A stretch of DNA of 33,653 bases from Nemertoderma westbladi (taxonomy: Eukaryota > Xenacoelomorpha > Nemertodermatida > Nemertodermatidae), in NCBI GenBank assembly GCA_032718475.1, contig JAUCBJ010006983.1:1-33653 (forward strand), in the 5' to 3' direction. Shown here piece by piece: positions 10,501 to 21,500 of the stretch. The translations under genes were made by a program, and so were the position numbers. Position 1 is the stretch's first letter; each line of letters starts with the position of its first letter. Under the pieces are notes generated by a model. It had not been told where the DNA came from, ran no database searches, and worked only from the letters and a program-made list of their open reading frames with translations.

Positions 10501-11591
10501 ACACTTACGTGTAAAACTGATTTGACACTTACGTGTGAAACTGATTTGACACTTACGTGTGAAACTGATTTGACACTTACGTGTGGAACTGATTTGACAC
10601 TTACGTGTGAAACAGATTTGACACTTACGTGTTAAACTGATTTGAGACTTACGAGTGAAACTGATTTGACACTTACGTGTAAAACTGATTTGACACTTAC
10701 GTGTGGAACTGATTTGACACCTACGTGTGAAACTAATTTGACACTTACGTGTGGAACTGATTTGACGATTTTACAATTTCTTGTGAAACTGATTTGACAC
10801 TTTGATAGTTACTAGTGAAACTGATTTGACACCTACGTGTGAAACTGATTTGACATTTACGTGTGAAACTGATTGAACACTTACGTGTAAAACTGATTTG
10901 ACACTTACGTGTGAAACAGATTTGACACTTACGTGTGAAACTGATTTGACACTTACGTGTAAAACTGATTTGACACTTACGTGTGGAACTGATTTGACAC
11001 CTACGTGTGAAACTGATTTGACATTTACGTGTGAAACTGATTGAACACTTACGTGTAAAACTGATTTGACACTTACGTGTGAAACAGATTTGACACTTAC
11101 GAGTGAAACTGATTTGACACTTACGTGTAAAACTGATTTGACACTTACGTGTGGAACTGATTTGACACCTACGTGTGAAACTAATTTGACACTTACGTGT
11201 GGAACTGATTTGACGATTTTACAATTTCTTGTGAAACTGATTTGACACTTTGATAGTTACTAGTGAAACTAATTTGACACTTACGTGTGAAACTGATTTG
11301 ACATTTACGTGTGAAACTGATTGAACACTTACGTGTAAAACTGATTTGACACTTACGTGTGAAACAGATTTGACACTTACGTGTGAAACTGATTTGACAC
11401 TTACGTGTGGAACTGATTTGACACTTACGTGTGAAACAGATTTGACACTTACGTGTGAAACAGATTTGACACTTACGTGTGAAATTGATTTGACACTTAC
11501 GTGTGAAACTGTTCAGATACTTACTTGTGAAACTGATTTGACACTTTGACATTTACTTGTGAAACGATTTGACACTTGACAGTTACAGTTA
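7600..11591 (+). repeat. 24-bp minisatellite array (about 4.0 kb) with 32-bp edge units
   Basis: Tandem repeats with core CTGATTTGACACTTACGTGT, preceded by GAAA to make a 24-bp unit; roughly 160 units. Both edges (7600-7860 and 11520-11590) and scattered internal points have a longer 32-bp unit in which TGACAGTT stands between GACACTT and ACT(A/T)GT. The interior is organised in higher-order blocks: the segment beginning near 8033 recurs at 8753, 720 bp later, without change for almost 300 bp. A marker variant (GAGCTGACAC) recurs at 8327, 9143 and 9631. Because 24 is a multiple of 3, short open frames appear on both strands, but variants with TAA break them and they are not genes. Confidence 0.95.
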
Positions 11592-11626
11592 TTTGTGCTA
11601 TTGATTTATATTTAATAAATAATAAA

Positions 11627-11703
11627 GTCCAGGTGGGATCGAACTGATGACCTCCAGGTTGGAAGTCTGACGCTCTAACCATTCCGATAGGTAACAGGTA
11701 GAC
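11627..11703 (-). pseudogene. tRNA-like pseudogene (Gly-UCC-like anticodon loop)
   Basis: Read on the - strand it has an anticodon loop CTTCCAA within a partly paired stem and a box B-like AGTTCGATCCC, spaced as in a tRNA. The acceptor arms do not pair and the D arm (TATCGGAATGGTTAGAG) is degenerate. It is therefore a tRNA pseudogene or the head of a tRNA-derived repeat rather than a working gene. Shortened relatives lie at 27769-27819 and about 33336-33380. Confidence 0.6.
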
Positions 11704-12009
11704 CTGGCAATACTACCCTGATGCTGATACCAACTGGACATCGAACTCGAATTGGAGGTTTCCAATTAGAACTTAGTCGTCTTGGCCTACTTTGCAAACT
11801 GAGCCCAACTAAAATTATAATAATACGAAACCTACTAATTCACCCGAAATTCCATTAAAACGTAATTGACATTAAATTAATGTCGCATAAAAATTATGTA
11901 AATTAAAAACTTCTAATGATAATGTATGGATGGCAAGACCCATTATTTTTGTAACAATTCAGGGTCGCGTTTACTTATTTTTACATTCATTACAAAAGCG
12001 ACTTTCTGC

Positions 12010-12014
12010 AAAAA
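12010..12014 (-). terminator. Pol III T5 terminator of tRNA-Arg copy 1
   Basis: Five T on the - strand directly after the discriminator base. The same run follows the other tRNA-Arg copies at 18349-18353, 23508-23512 and 28144-28148. Confidence 0.8.
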
Positions 12015-12087
12015 CGACCACGGCCGGAGTCGAACCGACAATCTTCTGATCCGAAGTCAGACGCCTTATCCATTAGGCCACGCGGCC
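12015..12087 (-). tRNA. tRNA-Arg (anticodon UCG), copy 1
   Basis: A 73-nt cloverleaf on the - strand. Acceptor GGCCGCG pairs with CGTGGTC through two G-U pairs. The D arm is GCCTAATGGATAAGGC. The anticodon stem TCTGA/TCAGA encloses loop CTTCGGA, so the anticodon is UCG (reads CGA). The T arm is GTCGG-TTCGACT-CCGGC. Box A (TGGCCTAATGG) and box B (GGTTCGACTCC) are intact, no intron is present, and a T5 terminator follows. About 100 bp upstream of its 5' end begins the 28-bp satellite. It is identical to the three other copies in the window. Confidence 0.95.
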
Positions 12088-12184
12088 GTGAGAACACGGG
12101 TTAAACTATTTTATCCTAAAGCGTCATATTCGCTATTTTATTATGCTATTATATTCGCAATTATTCACTGTTAAATTTCGCATC

Positions 12185-15100
12185 CGTTCTAAACAGTTCT
12201 ACAACGAATTTGCACTTTAGACAGTTCTCTAACGAATTGGCACTTTAGACAGTTCTACAACGAATTGGCCCTTTAGACAGTTCTACAACGGATTGGAACT
12301 TTAGACAGTTCTACAACGAATTGGCAATTTAGACAGTTCTACAACGAATTGGTACTTTAGACAGTTCTCCAACGAATTGGCACTTTAGACAGTTCTACAA
12401 CGAATTGGTACTTTAGACAATTCTACAACGAATTCTCACTTTAGACAGTTCTCCAACGAATTGGCACTTTAGACTGTTCTACAACGAATTGCCACTTTAG
12501 ACAGTTCTACAACGAATTGCCACTTTAGACAGTTCTCCAACGAATTGGCACTTTAGACTGTTCTACAACGAATTGCCACTTTAGACAGTTCTACAACGAA
12601 TTGGCACTTTAGACAGTTCTACAACGTATTGGCACTTTAGACAGTTCTCCAACGAATTGGCACTTTAGACAGTTCTACAACGAATTGGCACTTTAGACAG
12701 TTCTACAACGAATTGGCACTTTAGACAGTTCTTCAACGAATTGGCACTTTAGACAGTTCTACAACGAATTGGCACTTTAGACAGTTCTACAACGTATTGG
12801 CACTTTAGACAGTTCTACAACGAATTGGCACTTTAGACAGTTCTACAACGAATTGGTACTTTAGACAGTTCTACAACGAATTGGTACTTTAGACAGTTCT
12901 ACAACGAATTGGCACTTTAGACAGTTCTACAACGGATTGGAACTTTAGACAGTTCTACAACGAATTGGCACTTTAGACAGTTCTCCATCGAATTGGCACT
13001 TTAGACAGTTCTCCAATTAATTGGCACTTTAGACAGTTCTCCAACGAATTGGCACTTTAGACAGTTCTACAACGAATTGGCACTTTAGACAGTTCTCCAA
13101 CGAATTGGCACTTTAGACAGTTCTACAACGAATTGGCAATTTAGACAGTTCTACAACGAATTGGTACTTTAGACAGTTCTCCAACGAATTGGCACTTTAG
13201 ACAGTTCTACAACGAATTGGTACTTTAGACGATTCTACAACGAATTCTCACTTTAGACAGTTCTCCAACGAATTGGCACTTTAGACTGTTCTACAACGAA
13301 TTGCCACTTTAGACAGTTCTACAACGAATTGCCACTTTAGACAGTTCTTCAACGAATTGGCACTTTAGACAGTTCTACAACGAATTGGCACTTTAGACAG
13401 TTCTACAACGTATTGGCACTTTAGACAGTTCTACAACGAATTGGCACTTTAGACAGTTCTACAACGAATTGGTACTTTAGACAGTTCTACAACGAATTGG
13501 TACTTTAGACAATTCTACAACGAATTCTCACTTTAGACAGTTCTCCAACGAATTGGCACTTTAGACTGTTCTACAACGAATTGCCACTTTAGACAGTTCT
13601 ACAACGAATTGCCACTTTAGACAGTTCTTCAACGAATTGGCACTTTAGACAGTTCTCCAACGAATTGGCACTTTAGACAGTTCTACAACGAATTGGCACT
13701 TTAGACAGTTCTCCAACGAATTTGCACTTTAGACAGTTCTACAACGAATTGGCACTTTAGACAGTTTTACAACGAATTGCCACTTTAGACAGTACTAAAA
13801 CGTATTGGCACTTTAAAGAGTTTTACAACGGATTGGAACTTTAGACAGTTCTACAACGAATTGGCACTTTAGACAGTTCTACAACGAATTGGTACTTTAG
13901 ACAATTCTACAACGAATTTGCACTTTAGACAGTTCTCTAACGAATTGGCACTTTAGACAGTTCTACAACGAATTGGCCCTTTAGACAGTTCTACAACGGA
14001 TTGGAACTTTAGACAGTTCTACAACGAATTGGCACTTTAGACAGTTCTACAACGAATTGGTACTTTAGACAATTCTACAACGAATTGGTACTTTAGACAG
14101 TTCTACAACGAATTGGCACTTTAGACAGTTCTACAACGGATTGGAACTTTAGACAGTTCTACAACGAATTGGCACTTTAGACAGTTTTCCATCGAATTGG
14201 CACTTTAGACAGTTCTCCAATTAATTGGCACTTTAGACAGTTCTCCAACGAATTGGCACTTTAGACAGTTCTACAACGAATTGGCACTTTAGACAGTTCT
14301 CCAACGAATTGGCACTTTAGACAGTTCTACAACGAATTGGCACTTTAGACAGTTTTACAACGAATTGCCACTTTAGACAGTACTAAAACGTATTGGCACT
14401 TTAAAGAGTTTTACAACGGATTGGAACTTTAGACAGTTCTACAACGAATTGGCACTTTAGACAGTTCTACAACGAATTGGTACTTTAGACAATTCTACAA
14501 CGAATTGCCACTTTAGACAGTTCTCCAACGAATTGGCACTTTAGACAGTTCTCCAACGAATTGGCACTTTAGACAGTTTTACAACGAATTGCCACTTTAG
14601 ACAGTACTAAAACGTATTGGCACTTTAAAGAGTTTTACAACGGATTGGAACTTTAGACAGTTCTACAACGAATTGGCACTTTAGACAGTTCTACAACGAA
14701 TTGGTACTTTAGACAATTCTACAACGAATTGCCACTTTAGACAGTTCTCCAACGAATTGGCACTTTAGACAGTTCTCCAACGAATTGGCACTTTAGACAG
14801 TTCTACAACGAATTGGCACTTTAGACAGTTCTACAACGAATTGGTACTTTAGACAGTTCTCCAACGAATTGGCACTTTAGACAGTTCTACAACGAATTGG
14901 TACTTTAGACAATTCTACAACGAATTCTCACTTTAGACAGTTCTCCAACGAATTGGCACTTTAGACTGTTCTACAACGAATTGCCACTTTAGACAGTTCT
15001 ACAACGAATTGCCACTTTAGACAGTTCTTCAACGAATTGGCACTTTAGACAGTTCTACAACGAATTGGCACTTTAGACAGTTCTCCATCGAATTGGCACT

Positions 15101-17539
15101 TTAGACAGTTCTCCAATTAATTGGCACTTTAGACAGTTCTCCAACGAATTGGCACTTTAGACAGTTCTACAACGAATTGGCACTTTAGACAGTTCTCCAA
15201 CGAATTGGCACTTTAGACAGTTCTACAACGAATTGGCACTTTAGACAGTTTTACAACGAATTGCCACTTTAGACAGTACTAAAACGTATTGGCACTTTAA
15301 AGAGTTTTACAACGGATTGGAACTTTAGACAGTTCTACAACGAATTGGCACTTTAGACAGTTCTACAACGAATTGGTACTTTAGACAATTCTACAACGAA
15401 TTGCCACTTTAGACAGTTCTCCAACGAATTGGCACTTTAGACAGTTCTCCAACGAATTGGCACTTTAGACAGTTCTACAACGAATTGGCACTTTAGACAG
15501 TTCTACAACGTATTGGCACTTTAGACAGTTCTCCAACGAATTGGCACTTTAGACAGTTCTACAACGAATTGGCACTTTAGACAGTTCTACAACGGATTGG
15601 AACTTTAGACAGTTCTACAACGAATTGGCACTTTAGACAGTTCTCCATCGAATTGGCACTTTAGACAGTTCTCCAATTAATTGGCACTTTAGACAGTTCT
15701 CCAACGAATTGGCACTTTAGACAGTTCTACAACGAATTTGCACTTTAGACAGTTCTCCAACGAATTGGCACTTTAGACAGTTCTACAACGAATTGGTACT
15801 TTAGACAATTCTACAACGAATTGGTACTTTAGACAGTTCTACAACGAATTGGCACTTTAGACAGTTCTACAACGGATTGGAACTTTAGACAGTTCTACAA
15901 CGAATTGGCACTTTAGACAGTTCTCCATCGAATTGGCACTTTAGACAGTTCTCCAATTAATTGGCACTTTAGACAGTTCTCCAACGAATTGGCACTTTAG
16001 ACAGTTCTACAACGAATTGGCACTTTAGACAGTTCTCCAACGAATTGGCACTTTAGACAGTTCTACAACGAATTGGCACTTTAGACAGTTTTACAACGAA
16101 TTGCCACTTTAGACAGTACTAAAACGTATTGGCACTTTAAAGAGTTTTACAACGGATTGGAACTTTAGACAGTTCTACAACGAATTGGCACTTTAGACAG
16201 TTCTACAACGAATTGGTACTTTAGACAATTCTACAACGAATTTGCACTTTAGACAGTTCTCTAACGAATTGGCACTTTAGACAGTTCTACAACGAATTGG
16301 CCCTTTAGACAGTTCTACAACGGATTGGAACTTTAGACAGTTCTACAACGAATTGGCAATTTAGACAGTTCTACAACGAATTGGTACTTTAGACAGTTCT
16401 CCAACGAATTGGCACTTTAGACAGTTCTACAACGAATTGGTACTTTAGACAATTCTACAACGAATTCTCACTTTAGACAGTTCTCCAACGAATTGGCACT
16501 TTAGACTGTTCTACAACGAATTGCCACTTTAGACAGTTCTACAACGAATTGCCACTTTAGACAGTTCTTCAACGAATTGGCACTTTAGACAGTTCTACAA
16601 CGAATTGGCACTTTAGACAGTTCTACAACGTATTGGCACTTTAGACAGTTCTACAACGAATTGGCACTTTAGACAGTTCTACAACGAATTGGTACTTTAG
16701 ACAGTTCTACAACGAATTGGTACTTTAGACAGTTCTACAACGAATTGGCACTTTAGACAGTTCTACAACGGATTGGAACTTTAGACAGTTCTACAACGAA
16801 TTGGCACTTTAGACAGTTCTCCATCGAATTGGCACTTTAGACAGTTCTCCAATTAATTGGCACTTTAGACAGTTCTCCAACGAATTGGCACTTTAGACAG
16901 TTCTACAACGAATTGGCACTTTAGACAGTTCTCCAACGAATTGGCACTTTAGACAGTTCTACAACGAATTGGCACTTTAGACAGTTTTACAACGAATTGC
17001 CACTTTAGACAGTACTAAAACGTATTGGCACTTTAAAGAGTTTTACAACGGATTGGAACTTTAGACAGTTCTACAACGAATTGGCACTTTAGACAGTTCT
17101 ACAACGAATTGGTACTTTAGACAATTCTACAACGAATTGCCACTTTAGACAGTTCTCCAACGAATTGGCACTTTAGACAGTTCTCCAACGAATTGGCACT
17201 TTAGACAGTTCTACAACGAATTGGCACTTTAGACAGTTCTACAACGTATTGGCACTTTAGACAGTTCTCCAACGAATTGGCACTTTAGACAGTTCTACAA
17301 CGAATTGGCACTTTAGACAGTTCTACAACGAATTGGCACTTTAGACAGTTCTACAACGTATTGGCACTTTAGACAGTTCTACAACGTATTGGCACTTTAG
17401 ACAGTTCTACAACGTATTGGCACTTTAGACAGTTCTCCAACGAATTGGCACTTTAGACAGTTCTACAACGAATTGGCACTTTAGACAGTTCTACAACGAA
17501 TTGGCACTTTAGACAGTTCTACAACGTATTGGCACTTAT
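12185..17539 (+). repeat. 28-bp minisatellite block 1 (about 190 units)
   Basis: Tandem 28-bp units with core TTGGCACTTTAGACAGTT followed by CTACAACGAA. Variants (CTCCAACG, CTACAACGTA, CAATTAATTGG) recur in ordered groups. A rare marker unit (AGTACTAAAACGTATTGG) occurs at 13791, 14379, 14603, 15275, 16115 and 17011. The spacings are 588, 224, 672, 840 and 896 bp, all exact multiples of 28. The left edge (CATCCGTTCTAAA) and right edge (ACGTATTGGCACTTATATG) recur at other blocks. No coding potential. Confidence 0.97.
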
Positions 17540-17610
17540 ATGTTTATTGGGAATATTTTCTTGACATATAAGTGGCATTACAGGGGCGGGGGAAAAGGGG
17601 GGGGGGGGGG
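17533..17610 (+). other. Array-end hairpin followed by G-rich tract, spacer copy 1
   Basis: Perfect 11-bp inverted repeat CACTTATATGT (17533-17543) and ACATATAAGTG (17564-17574) with a 20-nt loop. The left arm uses the last bases of the final satellite unit. It is followed by GGGGCGGGGGAAAA and a run of 14 G (17597-17610), enough G runs for a G-quadruplex. Both features recur at 22693-22769 and 32536-32613. Confidence 0.85.
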
Positions 17611-18353
17611 AATGCAAGCGACGCACCCCGACTTCATAACTTTAAACTACCACAACATGAATATACTAACATGCAATTGGCTGAAATTTGGACAGAGAAC
17701 GTGGGAAAGATGGTTCTTTCATATTATATCCCGATTTTTTTTTATAGCTGTATACATCATAGTTAACCCTGGTCCATTACAGGGGACACAAAAAACAATG
17801 AAAATCTATAATGATTATTCTTACTGATAGACGTACCTTAGATACAATGGACAACAATAAATAATATATTAGCTTCTGCAGAATTTTACGCTCTTTCAAA
17901 TGGTATATAAATATCAACATATTATTATCTGGTTCGTTAACATTATAAAATATAAACGCTTTTAACTTTATGTATTGAGTGTCTACACTGAAAAATCTTA
18001 TGTTTTTTTTCGAATTTACGCAAATATTCTGAAACATTAATACAAGGTAGCGTTGCAAAAAAATTGAATTCTATAACACCGATAAATGCCGGTCATTTTA
18101 AGATATAAATTATTGGAAATGATCAAGGAAGTCAAAAGTTACGGCGTGTCTAGTGTTTTTGTTTAGTTGTGGCCACTTTTATCTGTTTCTTTGTCGCATA
18201 AACAAAATGTATAACTTTAAATCTAACTTATAACTGTTCGCTGGTAGTTTTGCTGCAAGAAGGCCCTACCTATACTCAATCAATACTCTGTGCAAATCTG
18301 GTTCGCGTTTACTTGCTTATACTTTCATTACAAAATCGAATTTTCTGCAAAAA
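17540..18353. other. Spacer between 28-bp blocks 1 and 2
   Basis: About 0.8 kb of AT-rich sequence after the hairpin. The part from ATTAGCTTCTGCAG (about 17868) to about 18170 is shared with the MITE-like element at 27122-27626. The end of that shared stretch (TTGTGGCCACTTTTA) looks like an eroded copy of the element's right terminus. A different stretch follows (TGTTTCTTTGTCGCATAAAC to about 18235), then the conserved tRNA flank from TTCGCTGGTAG. Open frames across the G run (17540-17827) show no domain and change length with the G count, so I do not call a gene. Confidence 0.75.
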
Positions 18354-18426
18354 CGACCACGGCCGGAGTCGAACCGACAATCTTCTGATCCGAAGTCAGA
18401 CGCCTTATCCATTAGGCCACGCGGCC
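18354..18426 (-). tRNA. tRNA-Arg (anticodon UCG), copy 2
   Basis: Identical over all 73 nt to the copy at 12015-12087, with the same downstream T5 run. The upstream flank differs by a few bases (GAGGACCCGGTG here, GAGAACACGGGT in copy 1), so the gene body is more conserved than its flank. Confidence 0.95.
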
Positions 18427-18522
18427 GTGAGGACCCGGTGTAAACTATTTTATCCTAAAGCGTCATATTCGCTTTTTTATTATGCTATTATATTCGCAAT
18501 TATTCACTGTTAAATTTCGCAT

Positions 18523-21500
18523 CCGTTCTAAATAGTTCTAAAACGGATTGGAACTTTAGACAGTTCTAAAAGGCATTGGCACTTTAGACCGTTCACAACG
18601 AATTGCCACTTTAGACAGTTCTACAACGTATTGGCCCTTTAGACAGTTCTACAACGAATTGGCACTTTCGACAGTTCTACAACTTATTGGCACTTTAGAC
18701 AGTTCTACAACGAATTGGCACTTTAGACAGTTCTCCAACGATTGGCACTTTAGACAGTTCTACAACGAATTGGCACTTTAGACAGTTCTACAACGAATTG
18801 TCACTTTAGACAGTTCTGCAACGAATTGGCACTTTAGACAGTTCTCCAACGATTGGCACTTTAGACAGTTCTACAACGAATTGGCACTTTAGACAGTTCT
18901 ACAACGAATTGCCACTTTAGACAGTTCTCCAACGAATTGGCACTTTAGACAGTTCTCCAACGAATTGGCACTTTAGACAGTTCTACAACGAATTGGCACT
19001 TTAGACAGTTCTACAACGAATTGGCACTTTAGACAGTTCTACAACGAATTGGTACTTTAGACAGTTCTACAACGAATTGGTACTTTAGACAGTTCTACAA
19101 CGAATTGCCACTTTAGACAGTTCTCCAACGAATTGGCACTTTAGACAGTTCTACAACGTATTGGCACTTTAGACAGTTCTACAACGAATTGGCACTTTAG
19201 ACAGTTCTACAACGAATTGGCACTTTAGACAGTTCTACAACGAATTGGCACTTTAGACATTTCTACAACGAATTGGCACTTTAGACAGTTCTACAACTCA
19301 TTGGCACTTTAGACAGTTCTACAACGTATTGGCACTTTAGACAGTTCTACAACGAATTGCCACTTTAGACAGTTCTACAACGAATTGGCACTTTAGACAG
19401 TTCTCCATCGAATTGGCACTTTAGACAGTTCTACAACGAATTGCCACTTTAGACTGTTCTACAACGGATTGGAACTTTAGACAGTTCTACAACGAATTGG
19501 CACTTTAGACAGTTCTACAACGAATTGGCACTTTAGACAGTTCAACAACGGATTGGCCCTTTAGACAGTTCTACAACGAATTGCCACTTTAGACAGTTCT
19601 ACAACGAATTGCCACTTTAGACAGTTCTACAACGAATTGGCACTTTAGACAGTTCTACAACGAATTGGCATTTTAGACAGTTCTACAACGAATTGGCACT
19701 TTAGACAGTTCTACAACTTATTGGTACTTCAGACAGTTCTACAACGGATTGGCCCTTTAGACAGTTCTACAACGAATTGGCACTTTAGACAGTTCTCCAA
19801 CGAATTGGCACTTTAGACAGTTCTACAACGAATTGGCACTTTAGACAGTTCTACAACGAATTGGCACTTTAGACAGTTCTACAACGTATTGGCACTTTAG
19901 ACAGTTCTCCAAGGAATTGGCACTTTAGACAGTTCTACAACTCATTGGCACTTTAGACAGTTCTACAACGTATTGGCACTTTAGACAGTTCTACAACGAA
20001 TTGGCACTTTAGACAGTTCTACAACGAATTGGCACTTTAGACAGTTCTACAACGTATTGGCACTTTAGACAGTTCTCCAAGGAATTGGCACTTTAGACAG
20101 TTCTACAACGGATTGGCCCTTTAGACAGTTCTACAACGAATTGGCACTTTAGACAGTTCTCCAACGAATTGGCACTTTAGACAGTTCTACAACGAATTGG
20201 CACTTTAAACAGTTCTACAACGTATTGGCACTATAGACAGTTCTCCAAGGAATTGGCACTTTAGACAGTTCTACAACGAATTGGCACTTTAGACAGTTCT
20301 ACAACGAATTGGCACTTTTGACAGTTCTACAACGAATTGCCACTTTAGACTGTTCTACAATGGATTGGAACTTTAGACAGTTCTACAACAAATTGGTACT
20401 TTAGACAGTTCTCCAAGGAATTGGCACTTTAGACAGTTCTACAACGAATTGGCACTTTATACAGTTCTACAACGATGTGCCACTTTAGACAGTTCTACAA
20501 CAAATTGCCACTTTAGACAGTTCTACAACGAATTGGCACTTTAGACAGTTCTACAACGAATTGGCACTTTAGACAGTTCTACAACGTATTGGCACTTTAG
20601 ACAGTTCTACAACTTATTGGCACTTTAGACAGTTCTACAACGGATTGGCCCTTTAGACAGTTCTACAACGAATTGGCATTTTAGACAGTTCTCCAACGAA
20701 TTGGCACTTTAGACAGTTCTACAACGAATTGGCACTTTAGACAGTTCTACAACGAATTGGCACTTTAGACAGTTCTACAACGTATTGGCACTTTAGACAG
20801 TTCTACAACGTATTGGCACTTTAGACAGTTCTACAACGGATTGGCCCTTTAGACAGTTCTACAACGAATTGGCACTTTAGACAGTTCTCCAACGAATTGG
20901 CACTTTAGACAGTTCTACAACGAATTGGCACTTTAGACAGTTCTACAACGAATTGGCACTTTAGACAGTTCTACAACGTATTGGCACTTTAGACAGTTCT
21001 CCAAGGAATTGGCACTTTAGACAGTTCTACAACTCATTGGCACTTTAGACAGTTCTAAAACGTATTGGCACTTTAGACAGTTCTACAACGAATTGGCACT
21101 TTAGACAGTTCTACAACGAATTGGCACTTTAGACAGTTCTACAACGTATTGGCACTTTAGACAGTTCTCCAAGGAATTGGCACTTTAGACAGTTCTTCAA
21201 CGAATTGGCACTTTAGACAGTTCTACAACGAATTGGCACTTTAGACAGTTCTACAACGTATTGGCACTTTAGACAGTTCTACAACGAATTGGCACTTTAG
21301 ACAGTTCTACAACGAATTGGTACTTTAGACATTTCTACAACGAATTGGCACTTTAGACAGTTCTACAACTCATTGGCACTTTAGACAGTTCTACAACGTA
21401 TTGGCACTTTAGACAGTTCTCCAACGAATTGGCACTTTAGACAGTTCTACAACGAATTGGCACTTTAGACAGTTCTACAACGTATTGGCACTTTAGACAG

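Larger units (their letters stand above)
11592..12014. other. Spacer between the 24-bp and 28-bp arrays
   Basis: AT-rich unique sequence. Its left part (GATTTATAT, AATAATAAAGTC, then a tRNA-like pseudogene) parallels 27700-27790 and 33270-33350. Its right part (GCGTTTACTT onward) parallels the flank of the other three tRNA-Arg genes. The middle (about 11710-11955) is not repeated elsewhere in the window. No protein gene seen. Confidence 0.75.

Noticed and set aside
7826-11552. Repetitive open frames such as (ETDLTLTC)n on + and (KCQISFTR)n on -
   Set aside because: The 24-bp unit is eight codons long and lacks stops in some frames, so open frames arise automatically on both strands. They are short, start anywhere and are ended by unit variants such as TTAAACTG. 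No repeat protein gene is supported.
11926-12174. Open frames overlapping the tRNA-Arg genes (also near 18250, 23409 and 28041)
   Set aside because: They include the reverse complement of the tRNA (SRTDNLLIRSQTPYPLGHAA), a common false protein caused by tRNA genes.
17576-17785. Direct repeat CATTACAGGGG at 17576-17586 and 17775-17785 as a target-site duplication
   Set aside because: The 188 bp between them have no transposon ends and the second spacer copies are duplicates of the same event, so there is no independent support.
17540-17827. 95-codon open frame with a VNPGP string recalling a 2A peptide
   Set aside because: The conserved Asp and Glu of the 2A motif before NPGP are missing. 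The frame crosses a G homopolymer whose length differs between copies (17540 versus 22700), so the start is not conserved. No other domain is visible.
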